Notes: a model not told the origin generated them from the letters alone. Counted from the stretch's first letter, positions 10,535-21,784 are shown. The stretch: 64,000 nt of DNA from Delphinus delphis (GCF_949987515.2 NC_082701.1:39759755-39823754), one strand, 5' to 3'. Translations and numbers: made by a program.

Positions 10535-11020
10535 GTGAGCACCTGCTGTGGAATGCACTGAGTTAGGCCCTGGGAGTGTGGGTTGTGTATGGAGATGGAC
10601 ACAGTTCTCTCTGCAGAGGCACTTATTCTGGAAAAGACTTTGTGTGCACGCAGACACAGCATACGTGGGAGGTGGGAGGTAAACTGCAGATGGGAGGCCA
10701 CGGAGAAAGTGAGAGGTCTTGAGGGAGGCCTGGGGAGGCCACTGGGAATCTTCACGGAAGGAGCAACATAACTGGATCTTGAAGGATTGCACAAGAAAAC
10801 TCCCTACTGACAGGGGAGCATAAGGGCCTCCTGGGCACGATGATTAGCATCAGCAAAGCAGGGAGGCTTAAGGATGGGAGGCATGTTTAGAGAAGGAAGT
10901 TCTAGGTGGTGGGAGGGTAGGTTGTGTCCAGCAGGGGGGAGCGTGGAAAGCTGAGCAATCAATGAGCCAGAAAGAAGGATCTGGGCCAGATTAGGGAGGA
11001 CTTTGGACTGTATCCATTTT
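10535..11020 (-). repeat. L2 LINE 3' region, minus strand
   Basis: gagcacctgctgtggaatgc and gttaggccctgggagtgtgg resemble the L2 terminus in reverse. Further right, acataactggatcttgaagg and gggccagattagggaggact match inner parts of the same element. Diverged; borders approximate. Confidence 0.55.
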
Positions 11021-11034
11021 TTATAAACCATGTA

Positions 11035-11260
11035 TCTATTAAAAAAGATGATAATAATAGCTAACACACAGCATTCATTCTAACTCAGAGGCTGTTCTAA
11101 GCATTCAGTACTTGTTCTGTTTTATCCTCCCTCAATCCCTATGACATATATACTATCAGCATCCCCATTTTCCAGATGAGAAAACTGAGGCATGGAGAAG
11201 TTACTTGCCTGAGGTTCCACAGCCGAAAGTGACAAGGATTCAAATCCAGTTAGTTGAGCT
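11035..11260 (-). repeat. MIR SINE, near full length, minus strand
   Basis: ataataatagctaacacaca, tgttttatcctccctcaatc, atccccattttccagatgag, aactgaggcatggagaagtt and ggattcaaatccagttag appear in reverse-complement MIR order. Confidence 0.88.
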
Positions 11261-11814
11261 TCACAGCCTGTCCTCCGAGGCACCAAGGGGGCGTGAAATA
11301 CAGCCCCCAAACGGTGCTGGCTGCCCCGGGCCCGAGGTTTTCCTCACGAGGCTGGGCCTCCTCCCTGGCTGGACCACCCATCACCCCTCACCTACCCTCT
11401 CACGCAGATAGGTGAGGGATGGCAGCCAGGAGCCTGGGTTCGGGGAGCATCTGTGCTCAGTTCTGAACATCTGCCTCCATTTTTTTCTGATAACTCCCAT
11501 CTTCTCCCTGCTGGCAGGAAATAGCACCTGCTTTCCACGGTCTTAATTAAGCCGCATCGTTGTTTTTATTTACTTAGCACCAGTGCACGAAGTATCTCCA
11601 GTGCACAAATGACGGGTGGCAGGTGAAGAGGTGGGGCCCGTGCTTGCAAAGTCTTGCTATTTGAGCCAGGGAGAGCCTTGGCTACTGACAGGTACACCCC
11701 ACAGCCCTGAAACCTTCAAGGATGCCCCACTACCTACCTGTACCAGCCAAGAAGGTCCACATTCCCCAATGTGTCAATCAAGCCTCTCCTTGATTTCGGC
11801 CACCTCCACTATTT
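11261..11814. other. Unassigned DNA with a possible conserved AT-rich island
   Basis: At 11,540-11,600 an AT-rich patch (tcttaattaagccgcatcg) is followed by two copies of ccagtgcac 18 bases apart. No repeat family or gene recognised. Confidence 0.4.
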
Positions 11815-11980
11815 AGTAGTTCTGAGACCTTGGCTAAGATGCTTAACTTTATAGAGCCTCAGTTTCCTCATCTGTAAAATGTGGTTAATGATACCCACCT
11901 TTGAGAATTAATGTGATATAAATAATATTCCCTAAGCCTCTAACCTGGGGGTGGCACACAGTAGGTGCTTAAGTACTTTC
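11815..11980 (+). repeat. MIR SINE
   Basis: ctgagaccttggctaagatg, then gcctcagtttcctcatctgt, aaaatgtggttaatgatacc and ggtggcacacagtaggtgct cover core to 3' end. Confidence 0.85.
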
Positions 11981-11984
11981 TCCA

Positions 11985-12115
11985 TGTTTTATATCATCCT
12001 CCCCAAGCCCCTGTGAGGTGTGTACTATTATTATTCCCATTTTCCAGAGGAGGAACCTGAGGCATGGAGTGGTGAAGTTACTTGTCTAAGGACAGGTAGC
12101 AAAGGTCAAGCGGCC
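11985..12115 (-). repeat. MIR SINE fragment, minus strand
   Basis: tatcatcctccccaagcccc, then gtactattattattcccatt, then ggaacctgaggcatggagtg is reverse-complement MIR. It sits tail to tail with the plus-strand MIR just before it. Confidence 0.82.
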
Positions 12116-12124
12116 AAGGCTTCA

Positions 12125-12315
12125 CATGCACCAGTCTCTCCTTCTACCTGGGCCATCCTTCCACGCACAACCTGTGCTTCATCCAAACGACATTGCTTGC
12201 TGCTGTCATTTCCCAGCAACTCTGCCTTTGCTCATGCGGTCCCCTGCCCCTGTCTCCACACTTTCAGGTCTGTTTCTACTGCTGCTCCCTTCAGAAAGCC
12301 TTTCCTGATTTGCTA
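12125..12315 (+). repeat. L2 LINE fragment
   Basis: tttgctcatgcggtcccctg, then tttcaggtctgtttctactg and agaaagcctttcctgatttg match the L2 3' UTR phrases for 'tttgcacatgctgttccc' and 'gaggccttccctgac'. Confidence 0.65.
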
Positions 12316-12374
12316 ACAGAACGGAATTTCTCTCCCTGCTCTGACCTTGTGACTTTCTTGGATTTTAAATGCAA

Positions 12375-12450
12375 GGATTTGGACTCAAATCCTAGTTCTG
12401 CTACTTAACTGCAGGGAGTGACCATAGGTAAGTCACCTGGTCCAAATCCT
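12375..12450 (+). repeat. MIR SINE fragment
   Basis: ggactcaaatcctagttctg, then ctacttaactgcagg, then ccataggtaagtcacc is the 5' half of a MIR. A second, weaker piece with ttggctgtgtggccttgggt follows at about 12,465-12,490. Confidence 0.65.
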
Positions 12451-12544
12451 GCCCTCACCTTTGACTTGGCTGTGTGGCCTTGGGTGGTTTAAGTGAGTCT
12501 CTGTTTCTCTCTGTTATTATGCATGGAAATACCATGTGCTCAGC

Positions 12545-12795
12545 ACCATGACAAACAGCACCCGGATTCCGGAGCCAAAGTGCTTGGGCTCAAATCCCAG
12601 CTCAGCCACTCAGTATCCATGTGAATTTGGCAAAGTTAGTTAACTTTTCGGTGCCTCAGTTTTTCCATCTGTGACATGGAGAGGCTGTAATGATACCAAC
12701 CCCACAGTGCTGTTGTGGGGATTAAATGAGATAATACACAGGGGACACTTAGTACCTGGCACTTAGTAAGAGCACAGTAAGCATTGGTTGCTACA
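12545..12795 (+). repeat. MIR SINE, near full length
   Basis: Very complete: cggagccaaagtgcttgggc, tcaaatcccagctcagccac, gtgcctcagtttttccatct, ggggattaaatgagataata and gtacctggcacttagtaaga follow each other as in the MIR consensus. Confidence 0.92.
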
Positions 12796-13749
12796 ATATC
12801 TGAGGATTGCTTGGGGATTAATGGAGACTGTGCAAGTATTTTAGTAAATTTCCAAGTTCTGGATCAACACGAGGTATTGATTGTTCTCCTTCTGCCTTGG
12901 ACCTGGGCCATTTGTGCCTGGCCTCATCCCCCTCTAGGGAAGGGATCAAGTCCCTCCAGAGGCTCTGCATTAAGCCCTGAGCTCCATACACAAGATTCAG
13001 GTGACCTGCTTGGGCAGGCAGCCCTGCCTCAGTTTCCCCAAGGACCCCAACTGCGGCCACACTGGGAGCTGAGGCGATCAGCTGGCCTCTTGGTCTGGCC
13101 CCAGCCTGCTGCTCAGGGCTCCTGGTCAGCACTTCCCACAGAGGCCCAGTCGGCATCTCTGGGGATGCCCGCAGTGCGCCATCCTCACCCAGGGTCCACA
13201 GCAGGGGGGATGCCTGCCTGGAGGGAGGCAGGAGGAAGGCCTCCCAAGACCCTTGCTGCTCTGACTTTCCAGGAATCCAGCCCTTGGGGGTCCCAGAGAT
13301 ACCCTGTGTCCCTCCCCGTTCAGCCTGGGGGCTCTGCTGGGGACACCTGGGGGTGGGGCACAGGTCCTTTGCTGAAGTAGTGAGAAGAGTGGCAGGTGAG
13401 GGACAGAGGGTTTTCCCCTCTTCTGCAGTTTGAATTTACCTTTCCAACAGGTCAGTGAGCTGCGGAGTTAATTCAGAGAATCGCCGAGGTGGCAGCAGCA
13501 GCTGTGCCCTGGGCACAGCCGATCAGTCAGCCATGAGGGCGCTAACCAGGACTGGCAGCGCCATCCACTCATCGCCAGGCAAAGCAGAGGGTGGCACCGC
13601 TGAGTGAAGCTGCCACCACTGCCCTCGCCCTGTGCCTGGCTCAGCTGCCAGCTCCCGGAGGCAGTAGCGGCTGTGGCCCAGCCTATGGGGCACTCCAGGG
13701 AGCAGCGCAGGAGGCCATCTTGCTCGCACAGCATCTGGTGCTGCTGGGG
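12796..13749. other. Unassigned GC-rich unique DNA
   Basis: A 198-residue plus-strand frame (12,784-13,380) starts at TTG inside the preceding MIR and has no domain; I treat it as chance. At 13,503-13,519 there is a perfect palindrome, ctgtgccc-t-gggcacag. The 13,480-13,740 part is CpG-richer than its flanks. Confidence 0.4.
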
Positions 13750-13965
13750 ACACCGGCTCACCTGGCTTCAAATTCCAGCTACCATTTGCTAGCTGGGAGA
13801 CCCTGGGCAAGTTCCTTAAACTCTCTGAGCCTCAACTTCTTTGTCGGTATCACAGGCACAGTAAGAGTGCCTGCTTTACAAGGCTCTTGGAAGGATTTTA
13901 AAAGATCAGCCTGGAAAGTGTGAGGGTCACAGAGAGTACTCCCCATGCTTATAATTATGATTAAG
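13750..13965 (+). repeat. MIR SINE
   Basis: ggcttcaaattccagctacc, then ctagctgggagaccctgggc, ctgagcctcaacttctttgt and ggctcttggaaggattttaa follow MIR order. Confidence 0.82.
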
Positions 13966-14099
13966 AGTTTATTTAGTTTTAATTTTTTCATAGATGAGAT
14001 TTCCCCTGCCCAAAGTTGTCCAGCTTGGGTGTTTCGGATTCTGTGGGACTTAATTTTTCCATCTGGGTGGATAATACAAAGATGCAATACAGGATTATT

Positions 14100-14440
14100 C
14101 TCACTTTGTTTTCATAAATGTTTTTGAGCACCTACTGTGGTGCTGTAACCGGGTTGAGACAACGTGAACAGCACACAGCCCCTCCCTCAAGGAGCTCATC
14201 CGCCACGTCCGGTTGGTGGGCGGTGTGGAACCATGAGGATTAACCAAGAAGCCAAGGGAGTGGGGCATGGACGGGCAAAGGGAAGAGTCTGGCTCCGATG
14301 GCCCAGGGCAGTTTCTGAGGGGTGATGTGCAGTCACGGGATGGGGTGAGGAGACACCCAAAGCCGGTGGGGAGTGATACTGGAGTTTAGAGGGCGTGAAG
14401 TCTGCAGTTTTCCTGGTACCAGATCATGGAGGGCCTTGAC
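14100..14440 (-). repeat. L2 LINE 3' region, minus strand
   Basis: ttttgagcacctactgtggt, then gtgaacagcacacagcccct, then caaggagctcatccgcc is reverse-complement L2. The inner phrase atcatggagggccttgac appears near 14,425. Confidence 0.65.
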
Positions 14441-14697
14441 TGCCGAACCTAGGACCCAGGCTGTTATTCCCCCAGCAGCAGGTAAAGGGCATCTGATGCG
14501 CCAGCCTCATGGTAGTTAGATGCTGGCTCAATGCCTAGTGCATTAGGAGGAGAAAATATGCCTGGTTTTGCAAAACTTGATAGCCTAGAGCTGACACAAA
14601 CCTGATGGAAGAGGTGGCTTTCTCTTACTCAGACAGGATTCTCCCTGCCACAAAAGACTGTGCTACAATTTCCTTTAAATAACAAGTCTCCTTGGTG

Positions 14698-14857
14698 TCT
14701 TTTTCTCTTCTTTGTTTCTTTCTTTCTTTCTTTCTCTCTCTCTCTTTCTTTCTTCTTTCTTTCTCCCTTCCTTCCTTTCTTTTATCCCTTCCTTCCTTCC
14801 TTCCTTCTTTCTTTCTTTCTTTCTTCCTTTCATTCTTTCATCTTTCTTTCTTCTTGT
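14698..14857. repeat. (TTTC/TTCC)n polypyrimidine tract
   Basis: A T- and C-only tract with TTTC, CT and CTTC units, nearly free of purines for over 140 bases. It is a homopurine-homopyrimidine run able to form triplex DNA. The Phe/Leu/Ser-rich frames are its shadow. Confidence 0.95.
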
Positions 14858-14934
14858 AAAGGAAATATACTTGGTATGTGAGATGTGGCAGACCTCTGCA
14901 TTGAGCTACGGCCATAGTTTCCTTCTTTTTTTAA

Positions 14935-15500
14935 AAAATACTTTTTAAAAATTGTGGTCAAATACACATAACATAAAATTTACTGTCTTTGCCATTTTTA
15001 AGTGTATATTTAGTGTTAAGTACATTCACATTGTTGTGCAATTAATCGCCAGGACTTTTTCATCTTGTAAAACTGAAACTCTGCATCCATTAAAAAATAA
15101 CTCTCCATTCCCTCCTCCTCCCAGCCCCTGGCAGCCAGCATGCGACTTTCTGTCTCCATGAGTTTGACTCCTCCGGGTCCTCACATAAGTGGAATTATGC
15201 AATGTTTGTCTTTTTGTGACTGGCTTATTTCACTTAGCAAAACGTTTTCAAGGTTTGTACATGTTGTAGCATTTGTCAGAATTATGTGATTATACCACAT
15301 TTTGTTTGTCCATTCATCCATCAATGGATACTTGGATTCCTTCTCTCTTGACTCTTGTGAATAATGCTGCTACGAACATGGGTGTACAAATACCTGTTTG
15401 AGTTTCTGCTTTGCCAGTCTTTCAGATAGATACCTAGAAGTGTCTGGATCAGATGGTAATTCCATATTTAAGTTTTTAAGGAACTTCCATACTATTTCTG
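14935..15500 (-). mobile_element. Old L1 LINE 3' end, minus strand
   Basis: ttgtggtcaaatacacataa, tgaaactctgcatccattaa, ggcttatttcacttagcaaa, cattcatccatcaatggata and ttctctcttgactcttgtga are the reverse complement of an L1M-type 3' UTR and ORF2 end. It stops just past the diverged 'aggaacttccatactatt' segment. Much more diverged than the L1s at 21.8 and 45.2 kb. Confidence 0.85.
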
Positions 15501-16734
15501 GTCATGGGAGGAACTTCAGAAACCACACAGACCTGCTTATGGACAGGGGAAATGGGGGCCCAGCCATGGACCCTTCCTTCTGCATCTCGTGAGTTGGTGA
15601 CCCAGTCAAGACTAGAACCCGGGGTTCGGGGTTCTCAGTGTGTGCTTCTTGTACCTTTAAAGATGGCTGTGGGAACACCCTGCTGAGGCATGCCGATCTG
15701 TAGGTGGAGACACCAGAGCCCAGAGAGGCAGGGGCCCCTGCAGTCACACTGCCGGCTGGGCAGACGGGCAGACAGCCTCCCTACCGAGTGCCTTCCACTC
15801 TACAGGGCTCTGGGGGCTCTTCCCATTCTGAGCTTTAGTTCAGAAGGCAGAGCCTCCCCTTTTGGTCTCCAGAGCCCACGCAGCCTGACAAGGATGCTGT
15901 TGGATGCTGAGGAAAGAGCACAACACGGAGACCCCAGACCTAGCTGTGTGGGCCCACGAGTCATTCTCTCCTTGAGGGCCTCAGTTTACCCTCCTGTACA
16001 GTTGGGAAGGGGGCAGATAGATGGTTTTTTGGGCCCTGGCAGCTTTGCTCTCCCCCATCCAAGGAAGCCTGGCTCTGCGGCATGCTGACAAGTGCTCCCT
16101 GGTGCAGACAACCAGCATTCCTTCGTTTGTACTATGGCTCCCCAAGTGCCACGATTCTCTTTGTTTTAAAGGTGGGAAAAGGAGGGCCCTTAGGAACAGG
16201 CGCACTGTAGGGAGGGTGGATGAGAACCTAGGCATCCAGGCTCCTTCCTCACCATGACTGCAAAGGGATAGGGGGCCCAACCCCTGCTGATCCTGTGCTA
16301 TTTGCTTCCAGCAGCCTCCCCCAGAGTCAACATTGCTGGGGACCAAAGGGAACAGCCACCCCAACGGGCTTCATCCGCCAGCTCTGGGGAAGCCCTGTGC
16401 CCTTAGCTCATTGAGGATGCATGATGTTTAATCTCTGAGTGAGACCAAGAGGCGGCTGGGTCTGCAATAAAGGTTCCCTCCTGCCCCGGCTGGCCAGCAC
16501 CATGGAAACATTAGGTGGTGGCCAATATCACTTATTTATTACTGAGCACTTAGGCAGCTATTCTGGGTTTCTGCCCAGAGCACCATCCTCCCTCTTCCCG
16601 TCTACCAGTCCTGTCTCCGTACTCAGGCCACCTCCTCTCTGCTTCTGTTCTGTCCTGAACGGCCCAGGCTGCTTGGGGGTCAAACACAGAAGGCGGGTCC
16701 ATCACAGCCACAGAGGGCCACGTGGGGCTGGGAT
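15501..16734. other. Unassigned DNA with MIR scraps
   Basis: Probable MIR scraps at about 15,595-15,645 (gtcaagactagaacccgggg, minus) and 15,945-16,015 (gagggcctcagtttaccctc, plus). No gene recognised among the overlapping frames. Confidence 0.45.
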
Positions 16735-16860
16735 TGCCATTATTACCCCAACATCCCAGGTAAGGAAACGGCCTCTTAGAGAGTGTAAGAGACTCACTTA
16801 ACGGCCGACAGTTGGTAAGGGGCAAAGCCAGGACTGGACCCCAGTCAGGTTCATCGGATG
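16735..16860 (-). repeat. MIR SINE fragment, minus strand
   Basis: attaccccaacatcccaggt and aaggaaacggcctcttagag, then gacagttggtaaggggcaaa, is a diverged reverse-complement MIR. Confidence 0.7.
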
Positions 16861-17384
16861 ACCTGCTGAGTTCTTATGCAGCCTCCCAGCCGGCTTGGAG
16901 CTGCCCTGGGAGCGAGCGGGAGGAATCTGGTTCAGCCAAGGTCAGTGACTAAGCAGGCTTTAGAAGCCAGCCTCGCTCATGGATGATGGAGGATGCAAGG
17001 CCGCTCTGGGATTCCAGATGCAGATGACGGCCCTATGGCCTCGGACCAAGCACCCACTTCTCGGAGCTGCCCCATCCTCACACTGGGAATCGTAACTGAG
17101 AATCCTCACACAGGGGGCCATCCTGCCTTGCAAGGCTGTGAGCCTTGTGTCATGCTGGCGTGGGTCTGGGGAGCCCTTTAGCCAGTGGCTACTGTTTTAC
17201 CCTGATGGTTAGTTAGAGCATGGAACTCTCTGGGGAAGAGAGAAACTCGAGAGCTGGAACTTTCTGAAGGAAGATCTGCCTCCCACTTTACAGATTCTAG
17301 AAAACCTCAGCCCCTAACACCTCCATCCCCAGGAAGCCCAGCCAGAGAGGACAGCCAGCCAGCCCCTCTCTTCCACTCTGTCTC
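16861..17384. other. Unassigned unique-looking DNA
   Basis: No gene and no repeat that I can name. A possible MIR scrap (ttacagattctagaaaacct) near 17,288 is too short to call. Confidence 0.4.
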
Positions 17385-17525
17385 ATTATCATTGAGGTCA
17401 GAGCCAGAGGAGCTGGAGGGACCTTCTTGTCTAGCCCCTGAGGTTCAGAGAAGGAAAGGCGCTGGCCCACGGTCACACAGCAGTCAGTGGAGGAGTGTGG
17501 TCTCTGCTGTCCAGTTCCATGCCCC
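17385..17525 (-). repeat. MIR SINE fragment, minus strand
   Basis: cccctgaggttcagagaagg, then gcccacggtcacacagcagt and cagtggaggagtgtgg follow the reverse MIR core. Confidence 0.72.
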
Positions 17526-17809
17526 TGGCCCCGTGCTGCTGGCAGTTGGGGTGTGGGGCCTGGCTCAGTGGGAGACCTGCAGACACCTCAACTTCTCCCT
17601 GAGCGAACACTTGCATCAGGGGTCACAGGCAGAGTTTCCTCTCCCAGGATACCCCGTGAAATGGTGTGGGAAGACAGGGAGGGGTGGAAGAGGCTTCTGC
17701 AGGCCCAGAGAGCTGGCCTTGCTGCCCCCAGGGACGGAAGAGGCCCTGCCATTCGATCAGGTGCCCAGGATTGGGCTCAGGGCCAGGCCATGACGCGGGG
17801 GGTGGTATT

Positions 17810-17885
17810 CAGATTGCGGGGCATGGTTTCCACTTTCCGGATGAAAAAACTGAGGCTTGGTGCTGTTAAATGGTTTTCCCTGGCC
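17810..17885 (-). repeat. MIR SINE scrap, minus strand
   Basis: ccactttccggatgaaaaaa then ctgaggcttggtgctgttaa matches only the central MIR motif. Confidence 0.55.
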
Positions 17886-18118
17886 GCACTGCTTTGATTC
17901 TGCTTTGGGCCCAGTGCTCCCGGCCTTCAGAATCCACACCCTTCTCCATGGACCTTGTTACTTTCCATATGCAAGTTCAGGCCGGCCCAGAATGCGGGTT
18001 CTGGCTCTCTCTGGCCCCTGCAGTCTCCTGGGTGGAGGCTGTGCTGTGCCCCATCCCAGGTGCCCCTTGACCTCACGGCTCTGGCCAGGTCTGGCCACAC
18101 TCAGGCTGCCCCTGGTGA

Positions 18119-18325
18119 GTGCTGACGTCAGATCGAGTCCACTGTCACGCTATCGCCACCCCCAAGGCTGTATCAGCAGCTGCCTGGCTGAATAATTCAG
18201 CAGAACCTGTTTACTCTTCCTGGCTGTTAGTGGCTCTCAAAACCCTCACCACAGCCCGCTCCCAGGTCCAGCTGCCTTGGCCAGGGCAGGGCTGTGTGCA
18301 TTGGCCATGAATTATTCAGGCCTCG
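18119..18325. promoter_or_regulatory. Candidate cis-element block: CRE plus paired AATTATTCAG sites
   Basis: A full palindromic cAMP-response element, TGACGTCA, lies at 18,123-18,130. A near-palindrome ctgaataattcag lies at 18,188-18,200 and its opposite-orientation partner tgaattattcag at 18,308-18,319. The block is not part of any repeat I recognise. That these bind anything is inference; single motifs of this size occur by chance in 64 kb. Confidence 0.25.
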
Positions 18326-18634
18326 TTTGACTGGAGCCAGGGCGGATATTGGGGCTGGAGGAGACTCTGGGCCATGAGGTTCTGTCCCATTTAGGGGCAC
18401 ATGGATGGAGAATGGATGGGACAGAGATGTCTCCATCCCTACCTCCATTTGAGCAGAAACCCAAATCCTGTTGGATCCAGAGTCATCTGCCAGTTGTGGG
18501 TCCCGGGGGTCACAGTGAGAGCTCCCCAAGCTTGAAGCTCAGAGACCCGTACCCAGCTCACCATCAGTGCTTGGGGCTGCAGGTTGATCACCAGACTACG
18601 GGAATCAGCAAGGGGATGACACATCCTATGAGAG

Positions 18635-18820
18635 GGGCCAAGAATGTGGCTTGGGAATCAGACAGGCCTGGGTGTAAATCCCAGCCCTTCTTCTCTGCAG
18701 CTGAGTAACCTTGGGCAAGTTACTTCACCTCTCTGAGCTCAGTTTCTTTTATCTGTAAAATGGGGATATCAATGGTTCCAACCTCACAGGATTGCTGTGC
18801 AGAGTGAAAGAGGTCATACC
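18635..18820 (+). repeat. MIR SINE
   Basis: ggaatcagacaggcctgggt and gtaaatcccagcccttcttc, then ccttgggcaagttacttcac and tctgtaaaatggggatatca. Well preserved through core and 3' half. Confidence 0.9.
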
Positions 18821-18824
18821 CCTA

Positions 18825-19050
18825 ACACACCGGAATGTATTCTGTGTTCTACCTACACACCAGTCTGTATTGTCACTGCTTGGTTATTTGTTTGCCTATC
18901 ATCCTGAGAGCCTTTTGTAAGAAGGTACTGGGTTGTGCTTTTCTCAGCAAGAGAAAATAGTCCTTTTCTCCAAGAACTAGTCCTGAGGTGGCTCCTCGTA
19001 GATGCGTGGTAAATGCTTGTTGAATGAATGAATAAATGAATGAGTGAGAA
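18825..19050 (+). repeat. L2 LINE 3' end
   Basis: The right end gatgcgtggtaaatgcttgt and tgaatgaatgaataaatgaa is the L2 terminus with its GAAT tail. The diverged body before it includes catcctgagagccttttgta. Confidence 0.72.
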
Positions 19051-19254
19051 ATTGCTCTCCAGAGATGCAATGGGCTGATTTATGAAGCAGTGAGTAAGCT
19101 CCTTATTGCTGGGAGTGTCTCACTGGATCACAATTCACCAGGCATTCCATGGCGAGGATTGATGCTCTGGCTAGAAAGATGCTCTTTAAAGTTCCTCCCC
19201 TCTCATTAAGTGTCTGTGTTTCCAGGATTCAATGAATACATATGGGCTGTAGGA

Positions 19255-19302
19255 TTTGGTGGTGGTAGTGGATGATGATGATTATGATGGTGATGAAGGG
19301 GA
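19255..19302. repeat. (GAT/GGT)n trinucleotide-like tract
   Basis: Short imperfect run ggtggtggtagtggatgatg atgattatgatgg-type units. Too degenerate to give a repeat number. Confidence 0.7.
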
Positions 19303-19394
19303 TAAATCCTCTGATGGGAGGTGAGGTGAGGTAGACAGAAGAAACAGCAGATCCACTGGTCTAGCCTATCACCCTATGTGCTCCAAATAGGCAA

Positions 19395-19470
19395 GGAATT
19401 ATGACTTCTCTGTATTCCTGGTACCTGCCATTCAGTAAGCATACAATAGAAGTTCACTGAATGAATGAGC
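19395..19470 (+). repeat. L2 LINE 3' terminus
   Basis: ctgtattcctggtacctgcc, attcagtaagcatacaatag, and finally cactgaatgaatgagc: a diverged L2 end. Confidence 0.6.
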
Positions 19471-21784
19471 GTCCTTAGTTCATAGACAATCAATCAGGCG
19501 GACTCAGGAATCACCCCTTCTCAATCCAGGGTACCAACTCCTCAATCTGCCCTGATCCAGCTTCTGTGGCCCTTCTACCTTGGCCCTTGCCTCAGTTTCC
19601 CCAGCCATAAAAATGGGTCATGTGACTCACTTCCCTTCCTCCTGGTAACCTCATCCAAACCGGCTAGTCCTGGCTGCACTAGACCTGCCAGGCTGGACTC
19701 CTGCCGTCAGGGTTCTGGCAACCACAGACATGAAGGAGGGACCACATGCACACCGTGAAGCACTAATAAACTATTTTGATATTTTTGTTGCTTTCAGAAA
19801 GACAGCTTCCAAGATTCAAGGCCAGGTGGTGCAGGTCTTTTTTTGGAAGTGCTAATTAATAATTTAACTTCATATAATGATAATTTTATCTTGTTGCAGT
19901 TTGTGGATTTATGATTATCTCATCCATCCGGTGTCTGGTGCTCAGCACAGAGCATCTCTCCTGCTGTCTATGGGAATGTGCTGCTGGGAGAATTTCCCCA
20001 AGGAGCGAGGGGCCCGGGAGAGGCACTTAAATGGAAGATCTCCCAAACCCGTTTCCGGGGCTAAGACACTGTAGTCTGTGGGGTGCAGTGGCTTTCTGGA
20101 ATCTCTCAAGGAGTGTTTTGCCTTGGAATAGAGGATGGAGCCCGTGGACCTTCATTTTGGTTTCCGTGGAAATGGGTATCAGAGGAGGCCCAGCCTCAGC
20201 CTGTCACGCCAGGAAGGGTCCTGAGAAAATATCAGAACTTCCCCCTCAGGGAAACTGAGGCTAGAGACAGGGAGGGACTAGCTTCGTATTATGTATCAGC
20301 CACAGAGCTCATTCTAGAACCTTGGGCCTTCCCGTCCCTGGCTAAGACCTCCGATATATCCATCCTCTGGGCCAGCTGACCCAGCTGTCTGTCATGCCCC
20401 ATCCCCTGGCACTTGGTGGGGAGTGGTCCAGGTGCATTTTAAATGGAGATGAAGGATGAACACTCAGGCCCCCTATTCCCATGAGGGTTGGGGACCAGAG
20501 CACCCTAACCACATTTCCTGCTGGTGGGGGAGAGTTGGGAAAAAGCTAAAAAAGAAAGAGGATTGGCAGGTGTGGCTGGGAATCCCTCCTGAATTAATGC
20601 AAAACCCTCTCTTGGCGTCATGTTGTCCATGTCTGGCAGGTGATACTGGTATCCTGTTGTCCAGAAGTGGTTGTGACTTAGATTCAACTGACCTGGAAGA
20701 GAGAGCAGAGCTAGGACAGTGGGCTAGGAATGTTCTGGACTTAAAACTCTGGGACACTGGAGAGGGAGCCATGAGGCTGGGGCAGGAGGCAGGGGCCAGG
20801 CTCTGGAAGACCACTACTGACATCATCTTCAGTCGAAGCCAGGAGTGATTTAACTGCTTAGGTGAGACCTTTTGCCTCTGGGGCTTCAGCTAATTTTCCT
20901 GCCATACTAGGAAAAGCACTCGGGGAGGATTTTAGAGGCATCATCTGTGTGTCTGTGTCCAGCTGAGATGGGGCTCCACTGGGTCTCCTCTGACTGTGAG
21001 ACAAGGCTATGGGTCAGGGTGGGGTTGCTGGCCTCCCCTCTCTGTCCATCAGGGTTCTCAGGTGGGTCTCCACCCAAAGCTGGGCTGGTGGCCAGGCCCC
21101 AGTTTGGTCTCAGTCCATACTAATGAGATGCTAATACTGAAGACCAGATTGGCTGTGGCATCAAAGTGTTTAGGGACCCTCCTGACAGCTCGAGAAGCCC
21201 CCCAGCCACTCTGGGCAGCTCGAGCTCTAAGCCAGGATGTTCTCCCAGCAATTGTACCTGTCACTTCTCATTACAGCTGACGCCCATTGTACCTGCCAGG
21301 GTGCCGTGGGGCGTAACTGGCCATGTTCCCTCCCAGAGCCCCCTGGGAGGCTGCTGCCAGGTCTGGAGGGGTCCCTGGGGACTCCGAAGGCTTCGGTGGT
21401 GCCAGGATCAGGTCCTGTCCATTCCGGATCCCCGTGGCTACAGCTGGAGTGGAAGATCTCATAAGGACTCCTCACACTGAGAATGATGTGGTGACCTTTC
21501 TTTGTTTTGACTTCCCTGTCCAGGGCCTCCAACATTTTGTGTTCAGACAAATCTCAACTGTGACATAAACTCTCTCCCTTGGATGCTTAGAATTTAAGAA
21601 ACTTAGAAGGTCAGAACTGAACAGCAAATGCAGGGTTTGTTTATCTTTTTTAACGTTAGTTTTTGATTTGCCTTAAAAATTGTCCAAATAAGATATATGC
21701 AAATTGAAAAAAATAAAAATACCAAAAGGCTTATGATACAGAAGCATACTCTTTCCCCACCCTTCCTACCTCCACTCTTGCTCT
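19471..21784. other. Unassigned unique-looking DNA
   Basis: Mostly not recognisable as repeat. A MIR scrap lies at about 19,585-19,620 (tgcctcagtttccccagcca). At 20,685-20,860 the sequence resembles inner L2 in minus orientation. At 19,840-19,895 an AT-rich patch (tgctaattaataatttaact) stands out. Open frames near 20,456-20,848 lack good starts and domains. Confidence 0.4.

Noticed and set aside
12784..13380. 198-residue plus-strand open frame
   Set aside because: Starts at TTG inside a MIR and has no domain or splice context; GC-rich DNA has few stops by chance.
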